Source: Chthoniobacteraceae bacterium
GTDB lineage: Bacteria; Verrucomicrobiota; Verrucomicrobiia; Chthoniobacterales; Chthoniobacteraceae
DNA length: 35,842 bases
NCBI GenBank assembly: GCA_947471505.1
Contig: CANIWM010000065.1
Coordinates: 1 to 35,842 of the forward strand
Direction of reading: 5' to 3'
Shown: positions 34,416 through 35,842 of the stretch, piece by piece
Position numbering within the stretch: the stretch's first letter is position 1
Layout of the letters: the number at the start of each line of letters is the position of its first letter
Made by a program: the position numbers and the translations under genes
Notes under the pieces: generated by a model
The model's database searches: none
What the model was told of the DNA's origin: nothing
Seen by the model: the letters and a program-made list of their open reading frames with translations, nothing else

Positions 34416-35684
34416 TCACTTTGGCCCCACCTTCACTTTTTTCCCATCTTCGAGGTCTTTGCTGATCGCCTTGTATCCACCGGAGACGACTTCCTGGCCC
34501 TCGGTGAGGCCGGATAGAATTTCGTAGTGATCGCTGTCGCTGATTCCCGTTTTCACCGGGACCGACTTCACTTTGTCACCATCGAGAATGAACACGACTT
34601 CCTGCGGCTTCACAGGCTCGGCGGGCTTTCCTTTCCGCGGCTCGCCCTCAGGCTTTGGCGGCGCGGGCGCGAGTCGGGTGGTGACGCTTTGAATTGGAAC
34701 GCTGAGTACGTCTTTCCGTGCACGGGTTTCGATTTCAGCGGTGACGGACATGCCGGGCCGGAAGCTTTCCTTATCCTCAATGCGAATCTTCACCTCGAAC
34801 TTCGGCGCGTCCTGCGACGATGAACTGCCGCCGCTGCTGTTGCCGAACGATGAAGAACTTCCTTTCGTAGCGTTTGCGATAGCGGTCACCGAGCCGGTGA
34901 ATTTCTTGTCTTTGAACGCATCGACTTCGAGCCGCACGTGCTGGCCGATTTGCACGAGCACGATGTCGATCTCGCCGATGTCCACGCGGGCTTCCATCTG
35001 GTCGAGCTGTGCGACCGTCATCATCTCTGTGCCCATGTTGAATGATGTGCCGAGCACGCGCTCGCCGAGTTGCGACTTGAGCTTCGTGATCGTGCCGTCG
35101 ATTGGCGTTTTGATCGTCGTCTTCGCGAGATCGTCTTTCGCACGGTCGAGGGCAAATCGCGCCTGCTCGGACTGATGCACCGCGTTCTCTGCACGGAGCC
35201 GCGCTACATCGCGCACCGTCTTTGCGTCTTGATGCACGTTTGCCGCCACGAGCCTGTTTTTGAACAACTCGTCATTGCGGGTAAAGTCCGCCTCTGCTTT
35301 GAGGAGCTCCACTTCCACCTGTGCACGCGAGCCTAATGCCGCTTTGAAGCTCGCATCTGCGGAATTCTTTGCCGCCACATAATTGTCCGGTTTGATTCCC
35401 ACGAGCAGGTCGCCCTTCTTCACAAATTGTCCCTCCTTCACGGGCAACTCGATGATTTCCCCCGCTACCTCGGGACTAATGATCACTTGCGTGATGGGCT
35501 GGATACGCCCGCTCGCCACAACGGTTTCCGTGATGTCGCGCTTTGCCGCCTTTTCCACTTGCACGAAGATTGTTTCGTCCGGCTTGCGGGTGGCCTTCCA
35601 AGCTGACCACCCACCCGCCACGAGTACAATCAGGATTACCGATATCCACTTCTTCTTTCTCCGACTTCGATGTTTCGGTGTCAT
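34416..35684 (-). CDS. MacA-like periplasmic adaptor (HlyD/RND membrane-fusion family)
   Basis: The 422-residue protein has a basic N terminus, one membrane helix (about 13-30), a lipoyl half-motif region (SGRIQPITQVIISPEVAGEI), a long helical hairpin with many Lys/Glu/Ala (about 100-190), the second lipoyl part (TTIKTPIDGTITKL) and a beta-barrel domain. A Ser/Gly-rich loop (TKGSSSSFGNSSGGSSSS) interrupts the barrel region and a Pro/Lys-rich stretch follows later; both look like flexible insertions. It should bridge the ABC transporter to an outer-membrane TolC-type channel, which is not encoded in this window. It is the first gene of the operon. Confidence 0.92.
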   Translation of the reverse strand: MTPKHRSRRKKKWISVILIVLVAGGWSAWKATRKPDETIFVQVEKAAKRDITETVVASGRIQPITQVIISPEVAGEIIELPVKEGQFVKKGDLLVGIKPDNYVAAKNSADASFKAALGSRAQVEVELLKAEADFTRNDELFKNRLVAANVHQDAKTVRDVARLRAENAVHQSEQARFALDRAKDDLAKTTIKTPIDGTITKLKSQLGERVLGTSFNMGTEMMTVAQLDQMEARVDIGEIDIVLVQIGQHVRLEVDAFKDKKFTGSVTAIANATKGSSSSFGNSSGGSSSSQDAPKFEVKIRIEDKESFRPGMSVTAEIETRARKDVLSVPIQSVTTRLAPAPPKPEGEPRKGKPAEPVKPQEVVFILDGDKVKSVPVKTGISDSDHYEILSGLTEGQEVVSGGYKAISKDLEDGKKVKVGPK

Positions 35685-35695
35685 GTGTCGCTTTA

Positions 35696-35715
35696 ATCCT
35701 AAAAACGGCAGTTGA
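35696..35715. repeat. Direct copy of the 20-bp terminal repeat seen at 1-20
   Basis: ATCCTAAAAACGGCAGTTGA recurs here exactly, 12 bases upstream of the MacA-like start on the opposite strand. The following sequence differs from the interior of the element at 1-149, and no inverted partner is seen before the window ends. The rest, 35716-35842, is GC-rich and holds no gene I can support. Confidence 0.7.
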
Positions 35716-35842
35716 GGGTTGAGGGCGAGGGGGAGCGGCGCGGGTTGGATTTCACGGTGGCGGCAGGTCGATGATGCTGCGCGCGGTGGTTGCGCGGTCG
35801 CTGTTTTAGAAAATCAGCGCGTTTTGTTTGGGTGGGGAGGGG

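Noticed and set aside
1-35715. Matching 20-mers near both ends as evidence for a circular molecule or a composite transposon.
   Set aside because: The right copy is not at the very end and its flanks differ from the left copy. The cargo is chromosomal metabolism and envelope genes without any transposase, integrase or replication gene.

Overview
The window is GC-rich by eye and comes from a Gram-negative bacterium. It encodes a C-terminal-Phe outer-membrane barrel, a lipoprotein and a Wza/Wzc-type export system. Verrucomicrobiota, perhaps a Chthoniobacter-like soil lineage, is my best guess. It rests on the cytochrome b/dihaem cytochrome c fusion, the Bacteroidetes/Verrucomicrobia-style SdhA, weak Shine-Dalgarno use and the many large intergenic inverted repeats. 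This is inference from family resemblance, not a search. I see no rRNA, tRNA, CRISPR array or transposase gene.

Layout. (1) 1-149 is a small element with perfect 20-bp terminal inverted repeats. It abuts a cytochrome b-c fusion gene (to 1751) that lacks its first transmembrane helix, and is followed by folD (1800-2687). (2) On the minus strand, a D-Ala-D-Ala carboxypeptidase and phosphofructokinase form an ATGA-coupled pair (5069-2986). (3) A small lipoprotein (5179-5394) is followed by an array of ~21-bp palindromic tandem repeats (about 5430-5701). (4) A minus-strand operon holds an OmpR-type regulator, a histidine kinase and an LtaS-like phosphoglycerol transferase/sulfatase (9781-5799). 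(5) A GAF-domain protein precedes a large plus-strand exopolysaccharide locus (10475-27420). That locus encodes an outer-membrane barrel, a Wza-like exporter (frameshifted), a BY-kinase/Wzz co-polymerase, a flippase, an acyltransferase, a sulfotransferase, three GT4-like glycosyltransferases, a methyltransferase, a small membrane protein, an MBOAT/SGNH O-acylation pair and an O-antigen-ligase/polymerase-like protein. Two large hairpin elements sit in its middle (20742-21143). (6) sdhA stands alone (27471-29474), convergent with a ferritin-like diiron protein. (7) A secreted HExxH peptidase follows (30265-30960). (8) A minus-strand MacA/MacB-type efflux operon (35684-31113) has two tandem permeases and a large inverted repeat between the MacA-like gene and the ATPase.

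The exopolysaccharide genes form a Wzx/Wzy-type pathway. Glycosyltransferases build a repeat unit, which is flipped by the Wzx-like protein and polymerised or ligated by the Wzy/WaaL-like protein. The BY-kinase controls chain length, and export runs through the Wza-like protein and the barrel. The modifying enzymes predict an acylated, sulfated and possibly methylated polymer. No initiating sugar-phosphate transferase is present, so it must lie elsewhere.

The strongest oddities are the several unrelated families of large inverted repeats, the 21-bp palindromic array, the single-base frameshift that cuts the signal peptide from the Wza-like protein, the cytochrome b gene broken exactly at the edge of the terminal-repeat element, the acidic tails on the ligase-like protein, and the sdhA gene without sdhB or sdhC.
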